A stretch of 64,000 bases of DNA from Niastella caeni. GTDB lineage: Bacteria > Bacteroidota > Bacteroidia > Chitinophagales > Chitinophagaceae. A program made the translations under genes and the position numbers. The notes under the pieces are model-generated. The model searched no databases. It worked only from the letters and a program-made list of their open reading frames with translations, and had not been told where the DNA came from. The stretch covers positions 372,001 to 436,000 of the forward strand of contig NZ_STFF01000006.1 in assembly GCF_004834005.1 (NCBI RefSeq), written 5' to 3'. This document shows, one piece after another, positions 53,888 to 62,256 of this stretch; position 1 is the stretch's first letter; every line of letters starts with the position of its first letter.

Positions 53888-54436
53888 TTTATATCTAAAA
53901 CTTTCGTTTTATTTCAATTAATTCCAATAGGCAATAATAGCGAAACAATTTGAAACAGTAAATTAAAATATTTCGAAAGAACGAACCCCGCCTCGCCAAC
54001 CTATTTACTCATGCCCATTCCGCTCATAAGTGTGCACTGATAGCCTTTATATGGACGTTTTAAAACCCAATATGGTACTAGTTGAGCGGAAACTCCCGGG
54101 GAACCCTGTTCATTTCTCATAGGTGAAATTGAGATATCCCACATGTTCCGGAGTTATCACACAGATGTCCCAGCTCTTATCAGGTCTGGAATATCTTCGG
54201 GACACTATTTTAATAATTGAGGATCATAACTATAATATGCCTAATAATTCAGGGCGTATTGAGCCCTGATATTTGTGTTCTAAGAATTACATTATATAAC
54301 CCTTACACAAGGTTGATTGCCGCTTTCATAGCCATAATGGCATACAGGAAGTTCAGCTCATAGCTATCAAACAGTTTAGCCATCAAACAATTACATCCAC
54401 CATCTGACAATTTTCATTTAATTTGTCATACCAATT
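53888..54436. other. Divergent glpD-glpR control region
   Basis: 549 bases with no supportable gene. Seen in it: a 7-base hairpin TCAGGGC / GCCCTGA at 54249-54269; four phased octads of AGCCATCA type at 54362-54393, the same word as in the array at 38531; and a TTAATTTG box at 54418-54425 just before glpR. GlpR operators are expected here, but I cannot recognise them. Confidence 0.5.
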
Positions 54437-55201
54437 ATGATCTCACAAACCGAACGCCATCAATTCATACTTAATAAACTAACGAAGGAAAGCTTCGTTA
54501 ATGTGCTGGAACTTTGTAAGGAGCTGGATGTTTCTTCCGTTACTATTCGTAAGGACCTGAAACTGCTGGAGGATAAAAACCTTTTATTCCGCACACATGG
54601 CGGCGCCACCATTAACAACCCGTATACGGTTGACCGGCCGGTGAATGAAAAGGAAAAACTGCAATCGGGAGAAAAAATGAAGATCGGCGCCACGGCTGCA
54701 CAACTGATCGCCGACAATGATTCCATTATCATTGCCTCTGGCACAACGGTGTTGGCGCTGGCTAAAAATATGCCGCCGAAATTAAACCTCACTGTGATCA
54801 CCGCTTCTTTGCAGGTAGCACAGGAATTGATCAAACACCCGGATATCGAGATCATGCAATTGGGCGGTATTCTGCGCAAGAGTTCTTCTTCCGTAACCGG
54901 ACCATACGCGCAAAAAATATTAACCGATTTTTTTTGTAGTAAATTATTCCTGGGCGTTGATGGTATTGACCTGGAGTTTGGTCTTACAACCACCAGCGTA
55001 ATGGAAGCACACCTTAACCGCCAGATGATTGATGTGTCGCAAAAAGTGATCGTTCTCTCCGACTCTACCAAATTCGGCAAACGTGGTTTTGGCCGTATAT
55101 GCGGGCTGGAAGAAATAGATCAGGTCATTACCGACAATGGTATTTCAGAGCATTATGTAACGCAGTTGGAGAGCAGAGGGATTGAAGTGACGATAGTTTA
55201 A
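54437..55201 (+). CDS. glpR: DeoR-family transcriptional regulator of glycerol genes
   Basis: A 254-residue DeoR-type repressor. The N-terminal winged helix (about 5-57) reads ERHQFILNKLTKESFVNVLEL, then SSVTIRKDLKLLEDKNLL and RTHGGA. The C-terminal sugar-phosphate sensor (about 75-235) has IASGTTVLALAKNM, VITASLQVAQELI and FLGVDGIDLEFGLTTTS. GlpR proteins repress glycerol genes and are released by glycerol 3-phosphate. The assignment rests on divergence from glpD; DeoR proteins for other sugars look alike. A small octad hairpin (55207-55239) follows its stop. Confidence 0.8.
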   Translation: MISQTERHQFILNKLTKESFVNVLELCKELDVSSVTIRKDLKLLEDKNLLFRTHGGATINNPYTVDRPVNEKEKLQSGEKMKIGATAAQLIADNDSIIIASGTTVLALAKNMPPKLNLTVITASLQVAQELIKHPDIEIMQLGGILRKSSSSVTGPYAQKILTDFFCSKLFLGVDGIDLEFGLTTTSVMEAHLNRQMIDVSQKVIVLSDSTKFGKRGFGRICGLEEIDQVITDNGISEHYVTQLESRGIEVTIV

Positions 55202-55206
55202 TTAAC

Positions 55207-55239
55207 TAATGTGCTAAATTTTATCGAATTATCACATTA
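55207..55239. repeat. Hairpin TAATGTGCTAAATT / AATTATCACATTA
   Basis: Left arm 55207-55220 and right arm 55227-55239 are near-perfect complements around six bases, directly behind glpR. The words TAATGTG and CACATTA also occur in the glpK-glpF gap. Confidence 0.55.
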
Positions 55240-55240
55240 A

Positions 55241-55420
55241 CCATCTGAACTTTCCAGAAAGTTTCAAATTCAACTTAAAATACACAAAGCAAAAGAACTC
55301 CTGGCCCACACAACAAGATCTGTCAAAGAAATTGCCTTCGCACTCAACTTCGAATCTAACTTTTACTTCTTTAAATTGTTTAAAGAAAAGACAGGATTAA
55401 CATTTCCCCCTGGCACCTGA
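55241..55420 (+). pseudogene. Remnant of an AraC-family regulator (helix-turn-helix end)
   Basis: Translated from 55241, 59 codons before a TGA give a clear AraC/XylS C-terminal signature: HKAKELLAHTTRSVKEIAFAL, then SNFYFFKLFKEKTGLTFPPGT. This matches the second helix-turn-helix of the family (usual pattern AKELL...SVKEIA..LGF....YFSR.FKK..G). There is no start codon, a TAA lies directly before it, and the first helix-turn-helix seems shortened (SELSRKFQIQ runs straight into LKIHKAKELL). About 80 percent of the usual protein is missing. It is too short for ordinary gene callers. Nothing shows which gene it once controlled. Confidence 0.7.
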
Positions 55421-55623
55421 ATTGCGTAACCCTAGATAGTTAAAACAATCTGGGTCATTCATTTTGAAAGTAATAGACATTAAAACCGGATCGTAGTTAT
55501 GTTTTATTTTATACGCTATAAACCACTTGATGCATTTTTTCCCCATCCCCCAATTCCAGCATACCCCTTATACAACCAACAACAAAGAATTTTATATGAA
55601 TCATTAAACAGAAAACATTGGTT

Positions 55624-56691
55624 ATGTTGAAAATTGCGCAAATAGCTCCACTGGTAGAATCTGTTCCGCCTAAATTTTACGGAGGCACAGAACGGGTAGT
55701 AGCCTATCTTACTGATGCGTTGGTAAAGCTGGGGCATAATGTAACTTTATTCGCTTCGGGCGACTCCATTACCAAAGCACGACTTGTTTCGGTTACGCCC
55801 ACTTCATTGCGATTAAGTAATTGTGTTGATCAAATGGCCGGTAATATCCTGCAATTGCAGGAAGTGATGGACCGGTCGCATGAATTTGACCTGCTGCATT
55901 TTCATACCGATTATTTACATTTCCCCGTTACCCGTTTTTGTAACAAAAAAACCCTGACAACCTTACATGGCCGATTAGATATTCCTGAATTAAAACCGCT
56001 GTATAAAAAATTCAATGATGTACCGGTAATTTCTATTTCCAATGCCCAGCGTCGCCCATTGCCTATAGCCAACTGGGTTGCTACCGTATATCATGGTTTA
56101 CCTGTTGATCTCTACCAGCCGGGAAATGGAGATGGCGATTATGTGGTATTCCTGGGCAGGTTTTCTCCCGAAAAACGGGTAGATCGCGCCATTGAAATTG
56201 CAAAACGGGCAAACATAAAAATAAAGATCGCAGCAAAAGTAGATAAAGCAGATGAACGGTATTTTGAAAAAGAGATCCGCCACCTGCTCGATCAACCCCA
56301 TGTAGAATACCTGCAGGAAATTGGCGAAGCAGAAAAAGGCCCCTTGCTGGCCAATGCAAAAGCCTTATTATTTCCGATCGACTGGCCTGAACCATTTGGC
56401 ATGGTGCTGATTGAAGCCATGGCTTGTGGCACACCCATTATTGCGTATAACCACGGTTCGGTACCCGAAATTGTTGATCATGGGAAAACCGGCTTTATTG
56501 TAAACAGCATTGAAAAAGCAACTGAAGCATTACAAAATATTCATTTAATAAGTCGTGAGGACTGCCGCGCCACCTTTGAAAAAAGGTTCAGTAACATCGT
56601 GATGGCAAAAAATTATGTTCGTCTATACGAAAGGTCACTACTCAAGCAACCCGAAAGATCTTTTTACTTAACACCAGCGTATAGGAAATGA
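55624..56691 (+). CDS. GT4-family glycosyltransferase
   Basis: About 355 residues from the ATG at 55624 (MLKIAQIAPL); an ATG at 55618 would add two residues. GT-B fold with the N-terminal motif KFYGGTERVVAYLTDALVKLGH and a nucleotide-sugar site with GRFSPEKRVDRAIEIAKRA and the EX7E element EPFGMVLIE (Glu258 and Glu266 counted from 55618), then GTPIIAYNHGSVPEIV. It is a retaining glycosyltransferase, cytoplasmic or membrane-associated; donor and acceptor cannot be read. Placement 115 bases before a glycogen-debranching-type gene suggests storage-polysaccharide or trehalose-type metabolism (inference). A heptad hairpin with T-run follows. Confidence 0.88.
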   Translation: MLKIAQIAPLVESVPPKFYGGTERVVAYLTDALVKLGHNVTLFASGDSITKARLVSVTPTSLRLSNCVDQMAGNILQLQEVMDRSHEFDLLHFHTDYLHFPVTRFCNKKTLTTLHGRLDIPELKPLYKKFNDVPVISISNAQRRPLPIANWVATVYHGLPVDLYQPGNGDGDYVVFLGRFSPEKRVDRAIEIAKRANIKIKIAAKVDKADERYFEKEIRHLLDQPHVEYLQEIGEAEKGPLLANAKALLFPIDWPEPFGMVLIEAMACGTPIIAYNHGSVPEIVDHGKTGFIVNSIEKATEALQNIHLISREDCRATFEKRFSNIVMAKNYVRLYERSLLKQPERSFYLTPAYRK

Positions 56692-56776
56692 AGCAGGAAG
56701 TAAGATGCCGGAAGCAGGAAAGAACCAGAAAACAAAATCCTTATTTTTTTCGAGCTTCCTGCTTCTCAGATTTTTT
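56690..56776 (+). terminator. Heptad-array hairpin ending in T6
   Basis: GAAGCAGGAAG (56690-56700) has an exact complement CTTCCTGCTTC (56755-56765), soon followed by TTTTTT (56771-56776). The left arm is five phased heptads (GAAGCAG, GAAGTAA and so on). The TGA stop of the glycosyltransferase gene (56689-56691) overlaps the first heptad. Here an array of the window-wide type seems to serve as a terminator. Confidence 0.6.
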
Positions 56777-56805
56777 ATTATTGAGAGCATTAAAAACCAG
56801 CCGTT

Positions 56806-58986
56806 ATGAAAAAACACGACACCCTGGTAAAGCTGCATGATGACAAATATTACATACTGGCGTCTTCTTCGTATGCAGATGATCGTGTACTTACCTTGAA
56901 TTACGGCGATACATTTGGCATTTTTGATCGCTGGGGCGATATTAAACAATTCGGCACCTGTGTACAGGGTATTTATCATCAGGGAACCCGTTTTATCAGC
57001 GACATGGAACTGGAATTGAACCATTACCGCCCCATGTTGCTCAGTTCCACTATAAAGAATGAAAATGAAATGCTGTCGGTTGATCTTACGAATCCTGACA
57101 TCAGCAATGAGCAGGACGTTGTTATTCCCAAGGGCACATTGCACATTTCGCGCAGCAAATTTTTACAGGATGGCACCTGTCACGAACTGATCATTCTTTA
57201 TAATTATGGCTCACATACCTACGAAACAGAATTGGAGATCACCTTTGCCGCTGATTTCAGGGATATTTTTGAAGTAAGAGGTATGGACAGAAAACAACGA
57301 GGCGTACAGCAAGTTCCGGTGATATCTACGAAGAATCATATTTTACTTTCCTATAAAGGCGTGGATGATATTGAACGGCAAACCAACCTGCACTTTGATC
57401 CGGTGCCTGCTTCTATAAAAGAAAACAGGGTTGTATATAAAATCAAGCTGGGCCCTAAAGAAGCCTATAGCATTAATTGCACTTCTGTTTTTTCGGTATA
57501 TGCCAATCCGGTTGAATTTGAGCCGTATTCCATTGCGTTCAATAAGATCAGAACAGGCATGGAAAAAAGCAAAGAACTGGTGGCGGAAATATATACCGAC
57601 AATGAGCAGTTCAATAACTGGATCAACCGTTCGAAAAATGATCTGTTGTCGTTATTGGTTCAAACCCCGTACGGCAGTTACCCATATGCGGGGGTACCCT
57701 GGTATAACACGGTATTTGGCCGCGACGGAACGTTTACCGCATTAGAAACTTTATGGGTAGCGCCCAATATTGCCAAAGGCGTTTTGTTGTATCAGGCCAG
57801 AAGGCAGGCCACAGAACATAAACCATTGCAGGATGCAGAGCCGGGAAAGATCTTACATGAAATACGTTCCGGTGAAATGGCCGAGACCGGCGAAATTCCT
57901 TTTAAACTTTACTATGGCAGCATAGACACTACGCCATTGTTCATTGTACTGGCCGGGCATTATTTAAAACGCACCGATGATATTGCAACCATCAAAGATA
58001 TCTGGGAAAATATTTTAAGAGCGCTTGACTGGATCAAAAAGTACGGCGATATGGATGGCGATGGCTTTGTGGAATACCAGCGCAAAGCGGAAAGCGGTTT
58101 GGCCAACCAGGGTTGGAAAGATTCACACGACTCCATCTCCCACGAAAATGGCGATCTGGCCAGTTTTCCCATTGCCTTGTGTGAAGTGCAGGGTTATGTG
58201 TACGACGCAAAAAAACAGGGCGCCTATATGGCCCATCGGTTGGGATTTCATGAAATGGCAGAGCAATTAAAACAGGAAGCCGAGGAACTGAAACAACTTT
58301 TCAACGATGTTTTTTGGGATGATGAACTGGGCTCCTACATTCTCGCACTAGATGGAGAAAAACAACCTTGCCGGGTCATATCTTCAAATGTTGGCCATCT
58401 TTTGTATTCGGGCATTGCTACACCGGAACGGGCTGAACAAACCGCCAGGCTGCTGATGCAGGATGACATGTTTAATGGCTGGGGTATTCGCACGCTTTCT
58501 TCCAAAGCGGCCAGGTTCAATCCGATGTCGTACCACAATGGATCGGTATGGCCACATGATACGGCTATTACAGCGTATGGCTTCGCCCGTTACGGACTGA
58601 TGCCGCAATCACTGCGCATTATGCAGGGGCTATTTGATGCATCCCTGTTCATAGAGCTGCAACGATTACCTGAATTGTTTTGCGGCTTTCCTTTCCGTCG
58701 CGGAGAAGCGCCCACGGCCTATCCCGTTGCCTGCTCTCCACAAGCCTGGTCGGTAGCCGCGGTGTTCTTATTATTACAGGCCTGTTTGCGCATTACGTTT
58801 GATGGGCATAATAAGAAACTGACATTGTACAAACCCATGCTGCCAGAATATATAAGGCAGATCAGGATCTCTAACCTGCGGTTCGGGGATGAGCAATTTG
58901 AACTGGATATTGTAAAATATGAATACGACCTGGGCATTCACCTTATAAAGAAACCGGTTGGTTGGGAGCTCGTCACTATTAAATAA
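56806..58986 (+). CDS. Amylo-alpha-1,6-glucosidase / glycogen-debranching-type enzyme
   Basis: A 726-residue cytoplasmic protein without signal peptide. The N-terminal domain (about 12-210) is the bacterial glycogen-debranching N-domain (LTLNYGDTFGIFDRWGDI, then GIYHQGTRFISDMELEL). The catalytic (alpha/alpha)6 domain covers about 275-700, with VPWYNTVFGRDGTFTALETL, HEIRSGEMAETGEIPF, GWKDSHDSISHENGD and YHNGSVWPHDTAITAYG. Related enzymes remove alpha-1,6-linked glucose or act on other alpha-glucans; activity on glycogen is the usual annotation but not proven for this branch. Same orientation as the GT4 gene, though a terminator-like hairpin separates them. Confidence 0.8.
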   Translation: MKKHDTLVKLHDDKYYILASSSYADDRVLTLNYGDTFGIFDRWGDIKQFGTCVQGIYHQGTRFISDMELELNHYRPMLLSSTIKNENEMLSVDLTNPDISNEQDVVIPKGTLHISRSKFLQDGTCHELIILYNYGSHTYETELEITFAADFRDIFEVRGMDRKQRGVQQVPVISTKNHILLSYKGVDDIERQTNLHFDPVPASIKENRVVYKIKLGPKEAYSINCTSVFSVYANPVEFEPYSIAFNKIRTGMEKSKELVAEIYTDNEQFNNWINRSKNDLLSLLVQTPYGSYPYAGVPWYNTVFGRDGTFTALETLWVAPNIAKGVLLYQARRQATEHKPLQDAEPGKILHEIRSGEMAETGEIPFKLYYGSIDTTPLFIVLAGHYLKRTDDIATIKDIWENILRALDWIKKYGDMDGDGFVEYQRKAESGLANQGWKDSHDSISHENGDLASFPIALCEVQGYVYDAKKQGAYMAHRLGFHEMAEQLKQEAEELKQLFNDVFWDDELGSYILALDGEKQPCRVISSNVGHLLYSGIATPERAEQTARLLMQDDMFNGWGIRTLSSKAARFNPMSYHNGSVWPHDTAITAYGFARYGLMPQSLRIMQGLFDASLFIELQRLPELFCGFPFRRGEAPTAYPVACSPQAWSVAAVFLLLQACLRITFDGHNKKLTLYKPMLPEYIRQIRISNLRFGDEQFELDIVKYEYDLGIHLIKKPVGWELVTIK

Positions 58987-59056
58987 TTTCTGATTTCGGG
59001 ATTGCGGGATTTTGAGATTTAAAAATCTCAACATCTCTAAATCTCAACATCTCTAA
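58986..59056. repeat. Nine-unit word array (ATTTTGAG / ATCTCAAC)
   Basis: Words of eight bases (the first is seven) in phase from 58986 to 59056: ATTTTGAG-like on the left, ATCTCAAC and ATCTCTAA alternating on the right, complementary to each other. TTGAGATTT and AAATCTCAA pair tightly in the centre. It starts at the last base of the debranching-enzyme stop codon. Confidence 0.7.
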
Positions 59057-59060
59057 ATAC

Positions 59061-59096
59061 AAAGGTGAGCTGCCCATTAAAGAGCAACCCACCTTT
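59061..59096. terminator. Bidirectional terminator-like hairpin
   Basis: AAAGGTG (59061-59067) pairs with CACCTTT (59090-59096), with further partial pairing inside. It lies between convergent genes (debranching enzyme and galM), 22 bases from the galM stop. Confidence 0.5.
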
Positions 59097-59117
59097 TATA
59101 AAAATATACTAACCTAC

Positions 59118-60263
59118 TTACTGAACCGAAATCTTATAAGTTGTTACAGTATGGTATTTCTGTCCGGGTTGTAAAATAGTAGAAGGGAATTTAGGTTTGT
59201 TGGGTGAATCAGGAAAGTGCTGTGTTTCGAGGCACAGGGCTGTACGCAGATTCACGGGTTTGCCGCCACTAACAAAAGCGCCATTCAGGAAGTTACCGCT
59301 GTAGAACTGGATACCTGGTTCGGTGGTAAACACTTCCAGTTTGCGGCCGCTTACACTGTCACTCAGAACGGCTACCAATTGCATGGAGCTGTCTTTACGG
59401 TTCAACACAAAATTATGATCGTAGCCGCCTGGCACTGCGTCAATGCGGGAACCGATGATCTCCGCTTTGGTAAAGTCGAACGGCGTACCCTTTACCGCTT
59501 TGATCTCACCAGTAGGGATCAACCCCGTATCAACAGGTGTATAATGATCGGCATTGATCATTAGGCTATGATTTAAAATTGTGTTCTCTGTGCTGCCGGT
59601 CAGGTTAAAATAACTGTGGTTGGTTAAGTTAACCGGGGTAGCTTTATCGGTTTCAGCGGTGTAATCAATATTCAACTCATTATCGTCGGTTAAGGTATAC
59701 ACAACCGTTACTTTCAAATTACCGGGAAAACCTTCTTCCCCATCCTTGCTCAGGTATGATAAGGTGAGGGCTGGTGTGCTGTCGGCCGAAGGCGTAGCAT
59801 CCCAAACCACTTTATCAAATCCCTTGTTACCACCATGTAAATTATTTTTACCGTTGTTGGCAGCTAAGGTGTAGGGCTTGCCATCGAGCGTGAATTTGGC
59901 ATCACCGATACGGTTGCCATAACGGCCAATGATAGCGCCGAAATAAGGTGGCTTTTTCAGGTATTCCGACAAGCTGTCCATACCCACTACCACACTTGAT
60001 TTATTACCATTTTTATCGGGCGTAACCCAGGATGTAACGATACCTCCATAGTTGGTGATGCCAACTGTTACACCGTTCTTATTGGTGAGTGTAAATAATT
60101 GCACTTTTTTACCATCAGTTTCGCCCCAATCTTTCGCTGTAACGCCTGCTTTCATAATTGCTTCAGAATTTTCTGGTGAAGGTTGTTTGTTTTCGCCCCC
60201 GCATGAAGCAATACCGGTTGTGATCAGCGATAGCATTGCAACATGGCAAATCAATCTGTTCAT
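59118..60263 (-). CDS. galM: Aldose 1-epimerase (mutarotase), lipoprotein
   Basis: A 381-residue GalM-family enzyme that interconverts alpha and beta anomers of free aldoses. Unusual for the textbook enzyme but common in Bacteroidota, it is a lipoprotein: lipobox GIASC (Cys21) then GGENKQ. Catalytic residues fit: His143 in NNLHGGNKGFD, His216 in LTNHSYFNLTG and Glu346 in ALCLETQHFPDSPN. It lies 78 bases behind the GH51 gene on the same strand, so it should act on arabinose released in the periplasm, or on the products of neighbouring hydrolases. Start at 60263 is set by the signal peptide. Confidence 0.92.
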   Translation of the reverse strand: MNRLICHVAMLSLITTGIASCGGENKQPSPENSEAIMKAGVTAKDWGETDGKKVQLFTLTNKNGVTVGITNYGGIVTSWVTPDKNGNKSSVVVGMDSLSEYLKKPPYFGAIIGRYGNRIGDAKFTLDGKPYTLAANNGKNNLHGGNKGFDKVVWDATPSADSTPALTLSYLSKDGEEGFPGNLKVTVVYTLTDDNELNIDYTAETDKATPVNLTNHSYFNLTGSTENTILNHSLMINADHYTPVDTGLIPTGEIKAVKGTPFDFTKAEIIGSRIDAVPGGYDHNFVLNRKDSSMQLVAVLSDSVSGRKLEVFTTEPGIQFYSGNFLNGAFVSGGKPVNLRTALCLETQHFPDSPNKPKFPSTILQPGQKYHTVTTYKISVQ

Positions 60264-60341
60264 ATGGTAACACGTTTTTGATTTTACTAATGGGTTATTT
60301 GAAAATTTGTCAAATATCAGGTATTTTCTCTTTCAGGCACA

Positions 60342-61883
60342 TTATTTTAACTCCAGCACTACTACTGAGAACGGAGGCAATTTTACGCTCAGCGTTTTGC
60401 CTTTTATAGTAGCTCCCTGAAATGGCGCCGGCTTAATTTTAGCAGGTTCTTCAAAACTGTTATGGTCCTGCAATCTGGCAGAAGAGAGTATACGGCCGCC
60501 AACTGTTGTAAAGTTACCGCCTTCCAGGTTGATGGTTATATCCTGTGCGTTTTTAGCATCGATATTCACCAGGGAAATATGCACCAGTCCGGATGAGTCT
60601 TTAGAAGCAGAGGCAGAAACTGCCGGTAATTTTTCCTTTCCAAACACATAATTGTTGGTCTTAATGGTTAACGGTATCAGTTTGGCATCCTGATGCACAT
60701 TGTACATTTCCATTACGTGATAGGTAGGCGTCAGGATCATTTTTTCTTCCTTGGTTAAAATAACCGCCTGCAGCACATTAATGGTTTGCGCCAGGTTGGC
60801 CATCCGAACCCGGTCAGCATGATTGTGGAAGATGTTCAGCGTGGCGCCGGCGATCATGGCATCGCGCATGGTGTTTTGCTGATACAGGAAACCACCATTT
60901 GTGCCTGGCTCTACATCATACCAGCCACCCCACTCATCCACTACCAGGGCTACCTGCTTTTTCGGATCGTATTTATCCATAATGGCTGAATGCCTGATCA
61001 CCAGCGAATCCATGAACAGAGCTTGTTTCATGGTTTGGAAATATTGTTCTTCGCTGAAATCAACAGCAGACCCTTTTTTACTCCAGTTTATAACAGAATA
61101 ATGATGCAATGCCAGTCCGCCTACCATGTTATGCGGAATATTTTTCATCAGCACTTCTGTCCAGTTATAATCTCTTGAATTGGCCCCGGAAGCAATGCGG
61201 AAAATTTTTGTTTCATTCGACCAACCGGTCATGAACGTAGCATATTTGCGGTACACATTAGCATAATATTCGGCGGTCATATTTCCACCGCAACCCCAGG
61301 CTTCATTACCAACACCCCAGTAGGTTACATTCCAGGGTTTATCGCGGCCATTCTGCCTGCGCAGGTCACTCATAGGGCTTTTGCCCGCGAAGCTTACATA
61401 CTGAACCCAGTCTATCAATTCCTGCACCGTACCGCTGCCCACGTTACCGGCCAGGTATGGTTCCGTACCGATCAGTTCGCACATATTCAAAAAATCGTGT
61501 GTGCCAAAGCTGTTGTCTTCGGTAACACCCCCCCACCACGTGTTTACCATGGATGGGCGTTTGTCTTTGGGGCCAATTCCATCTTTCCAGTGATACGTAT
61601 CGGCAAAACAACCACCTGGCCAGCGCAGGTTAGGGATCTTTAATTTCCTGAGGGCATCTATAACATCATTGCGTACCCCACTGGTATTTGGGATTTTAGT
61701 ATTTCCTTCGCCCACATAAAAACCACCATAAATACAATGGCCCAAATGCTCGGCAAAATGACCATAGATCTGCCGGCTGATAGTAGTTTTTGCGGCACCT
61801 ACATTAAAGGAGAGGTTGTTTTGAGCAACTGCACCAAAAGCGATCCCTGTTGTACAAGCAAAAAGCAAAGCAAAGCGTTTCAT
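60342..61883 (-). CDS. GH51 alpha-L-arabinofuranosidase (standard length)
   Basis: A 513-residue exported enzyme with signal peptide 1-20 (ending FGAVAQ). Classical GH51: SRQIYGHFAEHLGHCIYGG, NLRWPGGCFADTYHWKDG, acid/base Glu194 in WGVGNEAWGCGG, HHYSVINW, and the nucleophile Glu317 in LVVDEWGGWYDVEPG. It releases terminal alpha-L-arabinofuranose from arabinan, arabinoxylan or their oligosaccharides. Unlike the GH51 at 38700 it lacks the N-terminal jelly-roll insert, so the two probably handle different chain lengths. Followed by galM in the same unit. The 373-base upstream gap holds a heptad hairpin shared with the fdhD side. Confidence 0.94.
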   Translation of the reverse strand: MKRFALLFACTTGIAFGAVAQNNLSFNVGAAKTTISRQIYGHFAEHLGHCIYGGFYVGEGNTKIPNTSGVRNDVIDALRKLKIPNLRWPGGCFADTYHWKDGIGPKDKRPSMVNTWWGGVTEDNSFGTHDFLNMCELIGTEPYLAGNVGSGTVQELIDWVQYVSFAGKSPMSDLRRQNGRDKPWNVTYWGVGNEAWGCGGNMTAEYYANVYRKYATFMTGWSNETKIFRIASGANSRDYNWTEVLMKNIPHNMVGGLALHHYSVINWSKKGSAVDFSEEQYFQTMKQALFMDSLVIRHSAIMDKYDPKKQVALVVDEWGGWYDVEPGTNGGFLYQQNTMRDAMIAGATLNIFHNHADRVRMANLAQTINVLQAVILTKEEKMILTPTYHVMEMYNVHQDAKLIPLTIKTNNYVFGKEKLPAVSASASKDSSGLVHISLVNIDAKNAQDITINLEGGNFTTVGGRILSSARLQDHNSFEEPAKIKPAPFQGATIKGKTLSVKLPPFSVVVLELK

Positions 61884-62256
61884 GTAACAGCTTTAAGATG
61901 AATAATTAATAAATGTAAAGAATTGGTTGATTATAGAAAGAAAGTTGACAAGCAACATGATAATCGTTAATTTTTATTAAAAAGTTGGCTTTGAAAACGG
62001 ATTATTGAACCCCGCAAAAAGAAGCCACCCATTTCTTCATTGGGACCGTGAAACTAAGACAAAACAACATATCTGTCAATTTTACACTTAATTATTTTTG
62101 GTTACCGGTTGCCAGGTACCGGTTACCGGGCAAAAAAATTCGGTGCCCCCTATTGTAAGCAGTTTGTTCTACATCCAGGGCCGGGCAACTGGCAACTGGT
62201 AACCGGCAGCTGTTTCCCCATTCCCACCACAAGCTACTTTACTGTAACTTTATACT
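61884..62256. other. Divergent GH51-fdhD gap
   Basis: 373 bases without a gene. The GH51 side (61884-62099) is AT-rich and shows no clear promoter box. The fdhD side contains the heptad hairpin at 62100-62211 and a TAACTTTA box about ten bases before the fdhD ATG, close to the -7 consensus but placed very near the start. Confidence 0.4.
62100..62211. repeat. Heptad hairpin (GGTTACC / GGCAACT) in a divergent gap
   Basis: Left arm of five heptads (GGTTACC, GGTTGCC type) at 62100-62134 faces four heptads (GGCAACT, GGTAACC type) at 62184-62211 that are largely their complements. This one lies upstream of two divergent genes, so it cannot be a 3'-end structure of either neighbour. Confidence 0.7.

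Noticed and set aside
54100..54235. Possible decayed gene in the glpD-glpR gap
   Set aside because: A frame of about 37 codons can be read, but it matches no family I know and has no start; not enough to call a remnant.
54460..55080. 206-codon minus-strand frame opposite glpR
   Set aside because: Antisense of a clear DeoR-family gene; serine-rich composition typical of shadow frames.
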